DNA of 57,279 nucleotides, from the IMG/VR virus record IMGVR_UViG_3300021963_006667, positions 1-57,279 of that record; one strand, written 5' to 3'. Origin of the DNA: a virus. A program made the translations under genes and the position numbers. Below are positions 17,301 through 26,065 of this stretch, piece by piece (position 1 is the stretch's first letter; each line of letters opens with the position of its first letter). Under the pieces are notes generated by a model. The model was not told where the DNA came from. It saw nothing but the letters and a program-made list of their open reading frames with translations, and did no database searches.

Positions 17301-17979
17301 CGGACAGTGGGGTGGTACAGGAGTCAACAACGCCGGTAAGACGATCACGCTTGGAGGAAACGTCTCTACGGGTGGCGATCTTACCACGGCCAATACCTTC
17401 ACGACCTCTGGCAACTTTGCCCTAACGTTGACTCAGACAGCGGCTACAAACGTTACGTTGCCTACAACCGGAACTCTCGCTACGCTTGCGGGAACTGAAA
17501 CGTTTACGAACAAGACCCTGACCCTACCAACGATTGGTGGTACAGGTGCTACGTTCAACGGTTCGACCTCTGGTACAACCGTTCTGAAAGCCTCTGCTGC
17601 TGCAGGTACTACAACAATCACAATGCCAGCCACGACTGGTACTATGGTCACGACCGGTGATACTGGAACCGTTACTTCGACCATGATCGCAAACGACACG
17701 ATCGTTAACGCAGACATCAACTCTGCGGCGGCGATTGCTATCACAAAGCTTGCGGCTTCCACAATCTCTGGTATCTCCCTCGGTAACAACCTTGGTACGC
17801 TTACCTTCGGAACGGGCCTTACTGCAGGTGGTGCAAGCTATAACGGATCGACAGGGGTTACGATAACCGCAGTGACCGCAAACAATACAACTCTGGGTAT
17901 TGCAAGCTTCGACGCGACCAACTTCACGGTAGCGACCGGGGCAGTAAGCATAAATACGATAGATGGTGGTACATACTAA
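14365..17979 (+). CDS. Large tail-fibre protein
   Basis: 1204 residues. The N-terminus LIRIKRSGTSGSPSALAQGE followed by MGYSFF and a GGDRLYIGTG segment resembles the attachment domain at the start of many phage fibre proteins. The rest is low-complexity Thr/Ala/Gly/Asn beta repeats with fibre phrases such as NNVGIGNTTPADKLSVTG, TLTNKTL-type segments and FNGSA blocks. One insert (about residues 750-900) includes an apparently folded domain with YHGYTPEPDASVFIDT. No collar or chaperone domain is recognised at the C-terminus. It is translationally coupled to the gene before it. Probable receptor-contacting fibre or its proximal half. Confidence 0.85.
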   Translation: MSLIRIKRSGTSGSPSALAQGEMGYSFFAGTQSNGGDRLYIGTGTETGGVAANIETIGGKYFTAKLNHVPGVLTANAAIIVDASSKIDTLNISNITITGNTISTTATNATLILAPNGTGVIDVSGKRVINSAAPVANTDLVTLGHLNNTYTGVLNIAGDAGTDAISLTSETLLVTGGVGLSSAVTANTITVNLDNTTVTAGSYGAAGSVGTFTVDAQGRLTAAGATTISITSAQVNDATALATASRIVLRDASGNFAANTITAALAGNATTATTLATTRTLWGQNFNGGANVTGSLTSVGDITGTAGVTLTATAGTLALAATSTNVITLSTNATETLRISANNNVGIGNTTPADKLSVTGTSNFTGNMALGANVAITGTVTSGTWQGSIVQPTYGGTGKSTLPAAFAALSGFTTTATAAGTTVLSNTSTSYQIFTGATTQTITLPNTSTLATGWFFEIQNNSTGSLTINSSTAVNIVPATVAIAGTSVRVTCISIADNTAAAWDVEVVGFSSFTGTGAFARSLSPTITTPSITYSTSAAITAGTNAQGQGALTSDYNVVTTTTANPSGVTLPTGATGRVVTVVNRGTNPITIYPATGGVIDALTTNAAITLPVGRELTFKASSATQWYSTYNLSTGLADTATILATTRTLWGQNFNGSANVTGDLTSVGNITGTGAVIMTATGANPITFVTNSVETLRVSANNNVGIGNTAPADKLSVNGTAYFGAPVRMAANVQIDGTLTVGGSTTVINATNLSVSDNMIYLNNGSTATITGAVSNGTTFVYTAQNNYNTSMVVTVTGVNPSGFNVTGATVTAANSTSFTIANTSSPGAYVSGGSATAKTSAYPDLGIAGAYNDGTYAHAGIFRDATDGRWKFYHGYTPEPDASVFIDTANNSFTLSDVQASTFIGALTGNATTASSVNNSVTFNNGGSGAASGTTFNGSAAQTISYNTVGASPLAGSTSLTTLGTIATGTWNGSIIGGQWGGTGVNNAGKTITLGGNVSTGGDLTTANTFTTSGNFALTLTQTAATNVTLPTTGTLATLAGTETFTNKTLTLPTIGGTGATFNGSTSGTTVLKASAAAGTTTITMPATTGTMVTTGDTGTVTSTMIANDTIVNADINSAAAIAITKLAASTISGISLGNNLGTLTFGTGLTAGGASYNGSTGVTITAVTANNTTLGIASFDATNFTVATGAVSINTIDGGTY
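15184..16530 (+). repeat. Dispersed duplicate block inside the fibre gene
   Basis: Two copies of a block run from ATTRTLWGQNFNG through LTSVG-I-TGT to NNVGIGNTxPADKLSV. The first spans about 15184-15450 and the second about 16291-16530, separated by unrelated fibre sequence. Protein similarity is high while DNA shows many synonymous differences. Confidence 0.8.
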
Positions 17980-18030
17980 CCATTACTAATCTCATAGGCT
18001 ATATAGCCATTATACATACGTGAGGGACAT

Positions 18031-18825
18031 ATGTCAACCGTTCAGTTAAAACGGAGTGCTACAGCGTCTAAAGTTCCGCTAGTCGGTGACTTGCAACTAG
18101 GCGAGTTAGCACTCAACACATACGATGGCCGAATATTCTTTAAGAAGGATCCGGGCACTCCATCTATCGTCACAGTGGTTACCACCGCTGACAGTCAAAC
18201 ACTTACCAACAAGACTTTATCTGCCCCGATAATAACCGGAAACATCACAGCAAACGGAGCCGTTGGTGCTGCCGGTACAGTTTTGGCGTCTAACGGTACT
18301 AGTGTGTTTTGGAAGTCAGCGCTGTATTCGACAACAAACATCTCCGATACCGCCCCACTTTCCCCGTTAAACGGAGATCTTTGGTTTGACTCAACTGACG
18401 GTTCTCTCAACGTGTATTATAATGACGGCACCAGCTCGCAATGGGTAAGTGCTATCTCAAACCAAACGGATGCCGCATACATCGTAAAGACTGCGAACTA
18501 CACCGCTACAAATCGTGACCATATCCTTGCGGATACTACGTCTGGTTCGTTTACCATCACCCTTCCTGCAACTCCTGCCATCGGCCACAACGTTGTACTT
18601 TATGATAACAACAGTTGGGGAACAAATAACTTAACTGTTGCAAGAAACGGAAACACCATTGAATCTATCGCTGATGACTTCTTACTCGACGTCTCTTCAA
18701 TCAAGGTAGAGTTCATATATAATGGAAGCACGTGGCAGATCTACTCGTCGCTCGGCCAGTCGACCCAGGCTGCATCCGGTATTGGTAGCTCTACCGCCGC
18801 AGCACTTGCAATAGCACTAGGATAA
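18031..18825 (+). CDS. Tail-fibre protein
   Basis: 264 residues. It begins STVQLKRSATASKVPLVGDL followed by LGELALNTYDGRIFFKK, the typical N-terminal module of many phage tail and receptor proteins (similar to the Mtd/hyaluronidase-like N-terminal segment). Then come a LTNKTLSAPIITG repeat and a C-terminal beta domain with ILADTTSGSFTITLPATPA, common in fibre ends. ATG after GAGGG. The 51-base gap before it holds a 12-base palindrome but no clear promoter. Probably an independent fibre or spike subunit. Confidence 0.85.
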   Translation: MSTVQLKRSATASKVPLVGDLQLGELALNTYDGRIFFKKDPGTPSIVTVVTTADSQTLTNKTLSAPIITGNITANGAVGAAGTVLASNGTSVFWKSALYSTTNISDTAPLSPLNGDLWFDSTDGSLNVYYNDGTSSQWVSAISNQTDAAYIVKTANYTATNRDHILADTTSGSFTITLPATPAIGHNVVLYDNNSWGTNNLTVARNGNTIESIADDFLLDVSSIKVEFIYNGSTWQIYSSLGQSTQAASGIGSSTAAALAIALG

Positions 18826-18836
18826 ATGAGGATTCA

Positions 18837-21749
18837 ATGTCAAAGAAATTAGTAGCAGATTATGTTTACGCTCCTGCCGGTGCTGGTGCGGGTACGATCA
18901 AGATTCCGGGTCGTTATTCACTCGAAAAGATTTTGTTGATCACAAATGTCACCAAAAACCAAGTGGTCTATAACTTTGCAGATGCACAGTACAGCGGAAC
19001 CACTACAACCTTTACCGCGGCTGATGACACAACGTATTTCCCAACTCTCACTCAGCGTGAAGATGGTTATACGACCATCACCCTTGCAATTAGCACGGCG
19101 ACTCATAGTTCCGGCGATAGACTTCAGATCTTTGTTGAGGATACACAGAAGCATCAACGCACAAAGCCTTGGGACTTTGGTACCGATGCGATCGAAAGAA
19201 CCCGTGTATCGAACCCAGAATCACTCATCGACGCCGACTTTGAATATGGTCTTCAGCCAACAAAGTGGGCAGGTTACGGTACCGTTCGTGGTTATCCATC
19301 TTCATACGAACTTCCTGGTATCGACCTTACGGTTACGGCGATCACCACCGACTTTAACGTGACAAGTACGACCAATAGTTTGATCACCGTTACAACAAGT
19401 GCGGTACATGGTATTACTGTTGGTCAGGTAATTAACTTGTCTGGATTGAATTCTGGTATCGCAGGATTTAGTAGAGCCGACGGTACTTACATCGTTAACA
19501 GCGTTCCGACCACATCTACGCTTACATACTTTGCGCGTGGTATCGTTGGTGTGTCGAACGGACAGAGCTTGCTTACCGACACTACGTTGATCAAAAAGGG
19601 CGACATTTATAGCGGCGCGTCTATTACGGTTTCTTCGGCAACGAGTAACGGCGCAAACCCATCGGTTATCACGCTCAACTTTACAAATCCACATGGTCTC
19701 ATTCCCGGAACAGCCATCCACTCTATAGTTGCTTCTGGTACGAACGCTGCACTTGCCTCAGGCCCGTTTGTTATTACTAGCGTGCCTTCACTCACCTCCT
19801 TAACGTACCTTGCTAGGGCAGGCGGTATCGTAGCAACCCCTGCCACCGTTACCCTTTACGCTATGTCAAACGCTACGATTCTTCATAGACCCGCAGACGG
19901 CGGAGTTATCCTTTCGACGAAAACTCCAACGTATGGTTCTTCAGTTATTCGTCAAAGTAAGAAGTATTTCCGCTATCAGTCCGGTAAAGGATTCCTTTGG
20001 TCGACCGGTACCTTATTCAAACCAAACTATGACGTGCGTTCAGTGACGGCAAGCGGCACGACCGTCGGTTCGACCATAACTATTACGACCGATGACATAG
20101 ATCATGGCCTTCAAGCCGGGGCGGTTATTGAGTTGGCTGGTGTTACTACGAGTGGATATAACGGCACTTATACCGTTGCGTCTATCACAAGCGACTACGA
20201 ATTTACTGTTCTTGCAACAGCTACTTTAGGTGCTACAACTGCTGTTCTAGGCTTAACAGCAACCGCTTATGTTAAGTCGTGGGATGGCGCGGCCGTTCGT
20301 GCGGGCATGTTTGACGATCAGAATGGGTTGTTCTGGGAATTTGATGGCGGCACACTGAGTGTAGTAAAAAGAAACGCCACAACGCAGCTTTCTGGAACAC
20401 TTTCAGTTACACAGAACTCCAATGCTGTAACGGGTTCGAATACCAGATTCACGCAACAGTTAAAAGCTGGTGACAAAATCGTTATTCGCGGTATGACGCA
20501 CTTCATTTCTCAAGTTGTATCTGATACTTCAATTAACGTTACTCCGGACTATCGTGGTATCAACGCATCAGGTGTAAAGGGTAACATTATTCGCGAAGTT
20601 CGCGTTCCGCAATCTCGATTCAATTTGGATAAGATTGATGGTACCGGCGATAGCGGATTTAATATCGATCTAAACAAGATGCAGATGGTTGGCCTGCAGT
20701 ACTCATGGTACGGTGCTGGATTTGTGGACTTTATGGCTCGTGGTCCAGACGGTAACTGGGTCTTTGTCCATCGAATGAAGAACAATAACGTCAACAACGA
20801 AGCGTACATGCGCTCTGGTAACCTTCCAGTTCGGTACTCGATCGAAAATGATAGCCCAGTGACTTCATTGTCCGGTGCAATTACCAACGTGCAAACTACT
20901 ATTCCAGTGACGGACCTATCGTACTTCCCTAGCGCTGGGACGTTGTACATCGATAACGAGATGATCAGTTATACCGGAAAATCCGCAGCGACCGGTGCAG
21001 GAAACTTTACCGGATGTACTCGAGCGGCAACGTTAACGCAGTGGCAATCTGGAACGAGTCAGACTTTCAGCGCTGCCGCTGCAGCGGCACATACCGCTGG
21101 AACGGGCATCATTCTGATCAGTAACACATGTTCTCCTACATTGAGCCACTGGGGTTCTGCGTTGGTTATGGACGGCGGTTTCACGAAGGACCGCGGTTAC
21201 ATCTTCAACTATCAAAGAGTTGGGGTATCACTCACTACGGCGGCGCAAACGGTATTCGTCATTCGTCTGGCACCATCTGTCTCTAACAGCCAAGTTGGAG
21301 CACTCGGTGCAAAAGATCTTCTTAACAGATCACAGTTGTTGCTTCAAGCAGTTGGTGTTTCGGTTTCAGGTGGTACTACTCCGGGTGCGGTTATCGTTGA
21401 AGGAATTCTAAATCCAAAAAACTTTACCGGTGCAACATGGCTCCCACTTAATACTGAAGCTGTCGGTGGTCAACCGAGTTTAGCCCAGGTCGCAACAGCC
21501 GTCACGTATTCTGCTGGTACCGTTGCGATCCCGGGTGAACAGGTATTTGCTTTCGCCGGTCCGTCCACTACAACTGGCGCCGTAAACGACCGCTTAGATC
21601 TTGATGAGTTGAAAGAACTTACAGGTGCTCCACTCGGAGGTGACTTTAAGTACCCAGATGGTTCTGACATCTTGGCAATCAACGTTCGTCTTACCGCTGG
21701 CACTGGTTCAGGTCACATTCTTCTTCGCTGGTCAGAAGCTCAGGCATAA
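18837..21749 (+). CDS. Large virion structural protein, fibre or baseplate type
   Basis: 970 residues. An N-terminal ~110-residue beta domain is followed by several ~90-residue modules of the type ITVTTSAVHGITVGQVINLSG, a repeated Ig-like/adhesin pattern. Residues ~520-680 contain a more globular domain with LQYSWYGAGFVDFMARGPDG and FVHRMKNNNVNNEAYMRSGN, which I recall from structural proteins of T4-like cyanophages. The C-terminus is again beta-rich. There is no enzymatic motif. It sits between fibre genes with short gaps and an AGGA-type site. Exact location in the virion is unknown. Confidence 0.8.
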   Translation: MSKKLVADYVYAPAGAGAGTIKIPGRYSLEKILLITNVTKNQVVYNFADAQYSGTTTTFTAADDTTYFPTLTQREDGYTTITLAISTATHSSGDRLQIFVEDTQKHQRTKPWDFGTDAIERTRVSNPESLIDADFEYGLQPTKWAGYGTVRGYPSSYELPGIDLTVTAITTDFNVTSTTNSLITVTTSAVHGITVGQVINLSGLNSGIAGFSRADGTYIVNSVPTTSTLTYFARGIVGVSNGQSLLTDTTLIKKGDIYSGASITVSSATSNGANPSVITLNFTNPHGLIPGTAIHSIVASGTNAALASGPFVITSVPSLTSLTYLARAGGIVATPATVTLYAMSNATILHRPADGGVILSTKTPTYGSSVIRQSKKYFRYQSGKGFLWSTGTLFKPNYDVRSVTASGTTVGSTITITTDDIDHGLQAGAVIELAGVTTSGYNGTYTVASITSDYEFTVLATATLGATTAVLGLTATAYVKSWDGAAVRAGMFDDQNGLFWEFDGGTLSVVKRNATTQLSGTLSVTQNSNAVTGSNTRFTQQLKAGDKIVIRGMTHFISQVVSDTSINVTPDYRGINASGVKGNIIREVRVPQSRFNLDKIDGTGDSGFNIDLNKMQMVGLQYSWYGAGFVDFMARGPDGNWVFVHRMKNNNVNNEAYMRSGNLPVRYSIENDSPVTSLSGAITNVQTTIPVTDLSYFPSAGTLYIDNEMISYTGKSAATGAGNFTGCTRAATLTQWQSGTSQTFSAAAAAAHTAGTGIILISNTCSPTLSHWGSALVMDGGFTKDRGYIFNYQRVGVSLTTAAQTVFVIRLAPSVSNSQVGALGAKDLLNRSQLLLQAVGVSVSGGTTPGAVIVEGILNPKNFTGATWLPLNTEAVGGQPSLAQVATAVTYSAGTVAIPGEQVFAFAGPSTTTGAVNDRLDLDELKELTGAPLGGDFKYPDGSDILAINVRLTAGTGSGHILLRWSEAQA

Positions 21750-21758
21750 GGAAAGATC

Positions 21759-22769
21759 ATGGCAACCAAACTTACTACGTTTCTGGCAACGCCTGATACC
21801 GGTGATGCTGCTTCTCACTACTATGTGGAGACCGCCAGTGATAATTTTATTCGACCAAAGACTTTAGCGAACGTTCAAGCCGAAATAGTAACAACAGCGG
21901 TTCTTGGTACGGGTACGGCGAACACCTCGTATTTCCTACGAGGCGATAGAACGTGGAGCAACAATATAACAGGTCCGGTTAGTTTTGGAGGTGTAGCCCC
22001 TTATGCATGGGAAACCGGAAGCCTTGTCGGAGCAATCGACATATCAACTGCTGGTATCTACGGTTCCAGCACAGGTATGCAAATAGCTCAAAACGCTTAT
22101 TGGAACGGCACGAACTGGATTTATAAACGCAGTTTACCTGCAACAGTATACCAACACAATGGTGGAGCGCACATATGGTATACATCCCCAACCGGTACCA
22201 CCGGTGGAACTGCTACCTTTTCTGAAAAACTTCGGATTGATTCGTCTGGAAACGTATTACAGACTAACGTTACGTCTGGAGTCGGTGCTATCGTCGGTGA
22301 ACAGACGTTCCAACTTCCTGCTAACGGTTCAGCAATAGGCGCAATTGCTGACTTTTTTGGATCAACTTCTGCCATATCTTTAGAGGCTTCGTCGATCTAT
22401 CAAATTACGGCTTATTGTGTTTTCTTAAAAACTACTGCAGGCACCGCAACATTTACTATGACCGCATCATCGGCACCAACACGTATGGCTGGAATTTACC
22501 TAGCAACTCCGCTTGGTGGTATTGGTAGCGGATCCCCACAGTGGGGATCAGCGGGTTCACAAGCCGCCACAACCGCAGCGTTTACTACGACTGGTTCACT
22601 TACGACAGCCGTCAACCACGTATTCCAACTTACGATGCAAGTTCAAACCAACCTTGCAACAAACTGGAGACTACAGATAGCATCTGGTACAGGTACTTCA
22701 ACTCCATTAGCTGGTTCATACTACACGGTCAAGAAGATAAGCACCACAACCGGTACATTTGTAGCATAA
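21759..22769 (+). CDS. Tail-fibre-like structural protein
   Basis: 336 residues. N-terminal TKLTTFLATPDTGDAASHYY is an attachment-like segment, followed by fibre shaft sequence with SGNVLQTN. The C-terminal ~130 residues (FQLPANGSAI onwards) look like a C1q/TNF-like jelly-roll head of the type common in phage fibres: GEQTFQLPANG, YQITAYCVFLK, HVFQLTMQVQ, GSYYTVKKI. It may form a receptor-binding head. ATG after AAGGAAAG. Confidence 0.78.
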   Translation: MATKLTTFLATPDTGDAASHYYVETASDNFIRPKTLANVQAEIVTTAVLGTGTANTSYFLRGDRTWSNNITGPVSFGGVAPYAWETGSLVGAIDISTAGIYGSSTGMQIAQNAYWNGTNWIYKRSLPATVYQHNGGAHIWYTSPTGTTGGTATFSEKLRIDSSGNVLQTNVTSGVGAIVGEQTFQLPANGSAIGAIADFFGSTSAISLEASSIYQITAYCVFLKTTAGTATFTMTASSAPTRMAGIYLATPLGGIGSGSPQWGSAGSQAATTAAFTTTGSLTTAVNHVFQLTMQVQTNLATNWRLQIASGTGTSTPLAGSYYTVKKISTTTGTFVA

Positions 22770-22779
22770 GGAATAACAG

Positions 22780-24429
22780 ATGGCAATTAACTTTCCAAAC
22801 TCACCAGCAACAAATGATACGTTCACCGGGCCAACTGGACTTGAATACATCTTTGATGGTACTAAATGGAGATCGTTTAAACCTACCGAACCGGTCGTAG
22901 GTACATTCAACGCAAACAGTGCGATCAGCCTTTCGGCTGGTGGTACAAACCAAAATATCGTTCTCACTCCGAGCGGAACGGGTGTCCTAACTACTCCAGC
23001 TAGTGTCGGTATTGGGACGACTACTACTGCTTCTGGCAGGGCCATAACTCTTAATAGCGCGTCGAACTATTTCGGTTTAGCGTTACAAGTTTCTGGAAGT
23101 ACTCAGGCACAACTCATACAAGAAGCTACCGGCAGTCTATATATTGATGCCGGCATCACGAATACTTCCGGTGTCATAGCGTTTAGAAATGCTGCAGGTA
23201 CAGAACGTATGCGTATCGCTAACACCGGAAACGTCGGCATTGGAACCACCGCTCCATCTGCATTACTAACTGTTGATGGCGGGATTATCTCAACGATACA
23301 CTACGCTGCTACCCCGCAAATAAGATTTAACTACGCTGCAGGCACTAAAGCGTCACCTACAGCAATTGCATCACAAGTCCCAGTCGGTGCGGTTTACGGT
23401 TTTGGATATGATGGAACTACATTCCGAAACACTTCTGGAATGCTTATGTATTCTGATGGTGCTGTCAGTTCAGTGTCTAGTCCTGGGCTTATACTTTTTG
23501 CAACTACACCATCTGGAGCAACTTCTACTACAGAACGTATGCGTATCACTTCTGCAGGCAACGTAGGCATTGGCACGGGTTCTCCACAAGAAAAACTGGA
23601 TGTGATTGGCAGCGTAAGAATACAAGCTGCAAGCGGAAGCGGTATCCTTAATATACTTCCAGCTTCAGGAACATTCACTTCTGAAATAAGATTACACTCG
23701 GCTTCTAACGGTTTGACGTTTCAGAGGTTGATAAATGATAATGGTCTTTTGACTATGGGTACTTCTGATGCTAACTCAATATCGTTTTTTACAAACAGCG
23801 CTGAACGTGTACGTATTCTCGCTACTGGTCAATTACTTATTGGAGGAAATGCGACAGCATTAACTGCCATTCCTGGTTCATTAGGAAATTCTACCGTATA
23901 TTCCCGTATTGGTATGACTGTGGTAAACGATACCACCACGTTAGGTTACTTCCAAACATACGACTCAAATGCTACAACCGACTTAAAGACTTGGAGACAT
24001 GGTGGTCAGGATAATGGTAGCTATATATTCCAAACCGTTAACGATGCGTATAACTCATCTGCCACACGATTAACTATTAGTGCGACTGGCATTTTATCAG
24101 ACGGTAAAGGCGATGTTCGTGCTGCTCCGATTCAAACTAAAGCTGGTGCATATGTCGTTGTTGCTTCAGACGCTGGGCAAACCATCTACATATCTACCGG
24201 TGGTGTTACCATCAACGCTTCGATTCTTTCAGCCGGCGATATGATCACAATTGTTAATAACTCTGCATCTCCTCAGACTATCACCGCCGGTGCATCTGTA
24301 ACATTCAGATTGGCTGGAACCGCCACAACAGGTAACAGAACTCTTGCACAGTACGGTATGGCAACATTCTTATGTGTGGTTGGTGGTGCAACTCCAACCT
24401 TCCATTGTTCAGGCGCAGGATTAACCTAA
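22780..24429 (+). CDS. Tail-fibre protein
   Basis: 549 residues. The N-terminus INFPNSPATNDTFTGPTGLE and YIFDGTKWRS is a widespread phage fibre attachment motif. The shaft carries two copies of an ERMRI(T/A)xxGNVGIGTxxP block, typical of long-tail-fibre and intramolecular-chaperone-type fibres. The C-terminal ~100 residues (GAYVVVASDAGQTIYISTGG onwards) form the beta end domain seen in many fibres. No chaperone-type catalytic residues were identified. It stands directly before the glycine-rich protein, suggesting that the two form a fibre-plus-adhesin pair. Confidence 0.85.
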   Translation: MAINFPNSPATNDTFTGPTGLEYIFDGTKWRSFKPTEPVVGTFNANSAISLSAGGTNQNIVLTPSGTGVLTTPASVGIGTTTTASGRAITLNSASNYFGLALQVSGSTQAQLIQEATGSLYIDAGITNTSGVIAFRNAAGTERMRIANTGNVGIGTTAPSALLTVDGGIISTIHYAATPQIRFNYAAGTKASPTAIASQVPVGAVYGFGYDGTTFRNTSGMLMYSDGAVSSVSSPGLILFATTPSGATSTTERMRITSAGNVGIGTGSPQEKLDVIGSVRIQAASGSGILNILPASGTFTSEIRLHSASNGLTFQRLINDNGLLTMGTSDANSISFFTNSAERVRILATGQLLIGGNATALTAIPGSLGNSTVYSRIGMTVVNDTTTLGYFQTYDSNATTDLKTWRHGGQDNGSYIFQTVNDAYNSSATRLTISATGILSDGKGDVRAAPIQTKAGAYVVVASDAGQTIYISTGGVTINASILSAGDMITIVNNSASPQTITAGASVTFRLAGTATTGNRTLAQYGMATFLCVVGGATPTFHCSGAGLT

Positions 24430-24430
24430 T

Positions 24431-25273
24431 ATGACATTAATGCAAGCATTATTGGGCGGTGGTTCTAGAACCACCGCGACAGGTGGTGTAATCACATCCG
24501 CCACGATCAGTGGTACGGTCTATACCGTACATACCTTCACGACCAACGGAAACTTTGTTGTCACATCAGGCGGCAATGATATTGAATACCTTATGGTCGG
24601 TGGAGGTGGATCTGGTGGCGTCATCAGTACTGCTGGAGGTGGTGGTGGTGCTGGCGGTGTTCTCAACAACACGGGAAGCCCAATCACATTAATACCAGCA
24701 ACGTACCCAGTTGTTGTTGGTGTCGGCGGCGCGGCAAAGGCTGTGGCGGGGGTTGGCAATGATGGTGCAGCATCGACATTTAATGGTCTAAGTGCAACTG
24801 GTGGCGGTGGTGGTGGTGGCGCATCTACCGCTGGTCCAAATCCGGGGCGTGCTGGTGGTTCTGGTGGTGGTGTTGGTAGTTCTACATCTGCTATTGGTGC
24901 TGTTGGTGCTGGTACTGCTGGTCAGGGAAATAATGGTGGTAGCGCACAATCGTCCACACTCGCAGCAAACAGGGGTGGCGGTGGTGGTGGAGGTAAATCA
25001 GCCGTTGGCGTTGCTGGAAACGGCAGTGGTGTTGGCGGTGCTGGTGGTGCTGGTCAGGCTTATACGTTCCAAACAGCTTCTGCTATAACTTATGGCGGTG
25101 GCGGTGGCGGTTCTGGTAACACACAAGGTGCTGGCGGTGCTGGTGGTGGTAGTGCTGGTTCAGCGACAGTCTCTTTGGCTGGAACGGATGGTCTTGGTGG
25201 AGGCTCAGGCGGCGGCAAAACAGGTTGTGGTAAGGGTGGTGATGGCGTTGTCATTATCAGATACCCAACATAA
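24431..25273 (+). CDS. Glycine-rich adhesin-like protein
   Basis: 280 residues. After a ~55-residue leader, residues ~57-265 are dominated by runs of glycine (VGGGGSGG, GGGGGAGG, GGGGGGGA, GGGGGGGK, GGGGGGSG) separated by short beta or Asn/Ser-rich spacers, ending GGDGVVIIRYPT. This resembles polyglycine-II tip proteins such as the gp38 adhesins of T2/S16-type phages, and glycine-rich fibre tips in other phages, in which spacer loops contact the receptor. It begins one base after the preceding fibre gene. Receptor-binding tip is the likely role. Confidence 0.75.
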   Translation: MTLMQALLGGGSRTTATGGVITSATISGTVYTVHTFTTNGNFVVTSGGNDIEYLMVGGGGSGGVISTAGGGGGAGGVLNNTGSPITLIPATYPVVVGVGGAAKAVAGVGNDGAASTFNGLSATGGGGGGGASTAGPNPGRAGGSGGGVGSSTSAIGAVGAGTAGQGNNGGSAQSSTLAANRGGGGGGGKSAVGVAGNGSGVGGAGGAGQAYTFQTASAITYGGGGGGSGNTQGAGGAGGGSAGSATVSLAGTDGLGGGSGGGKTGCGKGGDGVVIIRYPT

Positions 25274-25294
25274 CAGTTAGCATATTTCCAGAGA

Positions 25295-25302
25295 CATAAA
25301 TA
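25295..25302 (+). promoter_or_regulatory. Probable late promoter, variant CATAAATA
   Basis: CATAAATA, one mismatch to the TATAAATA found before other late genes, stands 17 bases before the gp13 ATG and is followed by AAGGAG. Spacing agrees with the other late promoters here, but the first-base change lowers confidence. Confidence 0.55.
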
Positions 25303-25319
25303 CTCTAAAGGAGAATAAC

Positions 25320-26060
25320 ATGGCCCAACCAACAACACGAGCAGAATTTAAAGAATGGTGCCTACGCAAGTTAGGTAAGCCTGTTATTGAGATCAACGTA
25401 GATCAAGATCAGGTTGAGGATCGTATCGACGAGGCGCTTGCATACTATTGGGACTATCACTTTGATGGCACCGAGAAGATGTACGTGAAGAAGCAGATGA
25501 CCCAACAAGATCTTGACAACGGATACATCACAGTTCCAGAGAACGTTATCGGCGTGGTAAACCTGTTCCCTATCGCCGGTAACCTCACCGGTTCTGGCAT
25601 CTTTAGCGCGACCTATCAATTCGTGTTAAACAACCTACACGACTTCGTTAACTACGACATGATCAACTACTATATGTCGTTCCAGCACCTTGCATTCATG
25701 CAGGAGATCTTGAGCGGACGTCAGCCGATTCGTTACAACCGTAACCAAAACAAGTTGTACATCGACATGACCAAGGACAAGATTAACGCCGGAGAGTACA
25801 TCGTCTACGAGTGCTATCAGGTGGTTGACCCTGCAACATACGCCGATGTATGGAAAGATCGTTGGCTTCAGAACTATGCAACCGCAAAGATCAAGTATCA
25901 GTGGGGCGCAAACCTTACGAAGTTTACCGGCATGAACCTTCCAGGTGGAGTGCAGTTCAACGGTGAAAAGATTCTGAACGACGCAGACGAAGAGATTAAG
26001 AAGATGGAACAGGAGATGCTTTCGAGCTACTCCCTACCAATTACTGACATGATCGGATAA
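25320..26060 (+). CDS. 13: Neck protein gp13
   Basis: 246 residues. T4 gp13-like: REFKEWCLRKLGKPVIEINV followed by DQVEDRIDEALAYYWDYHFD and a C-terminal WKDRWLQNYATAKIKYQWGA. In T4, gp13 forms the head-to-tail connector under the portal with gp14 and completes filled heads. Length is close to family size. It has an AAGGAG site and is first of a 13-14-15-16-17 run in the T4 order. Confidence 0.92.
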   Translation: MAQPTTRAEFKEWCLRKLGKPVIEINVDQDQVEDRIDEALAYYWDYHFDGTEKMYVKKQMTQQDLDNGYITVPENVIGVVNLFPIAGNLTGSGIFSATYQFVLNNLHDFVNYDMINYYMSFQHLAFMQEILSGRQPIRYNRNQNKLYIDMTKDKINAGEYIVYECYQVVDPATYADVWKDRWLQNYATAKIKYQWGANLTKFTGMNLPGGVQFNGEKILNDADEEIKKMEQEMLSSYSLPITDMIG

Positions 26061-26065
26061 GTGAA

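Noticed and set aside
17997-18018. 12-base palindrome GGCTATATAGCC and TATACATA before the fibre gene at 18031
   Set aside because: The palindrome is short and the late-promoter match is imperfect and too close to the ATG; left as unproven.
25090-25338. Proline-rich minus-strand frame opposite the glycine-rich adhesin
   Set aside because: It is the simple complement of glycine codons (GGN/NCC) and has no independent support.
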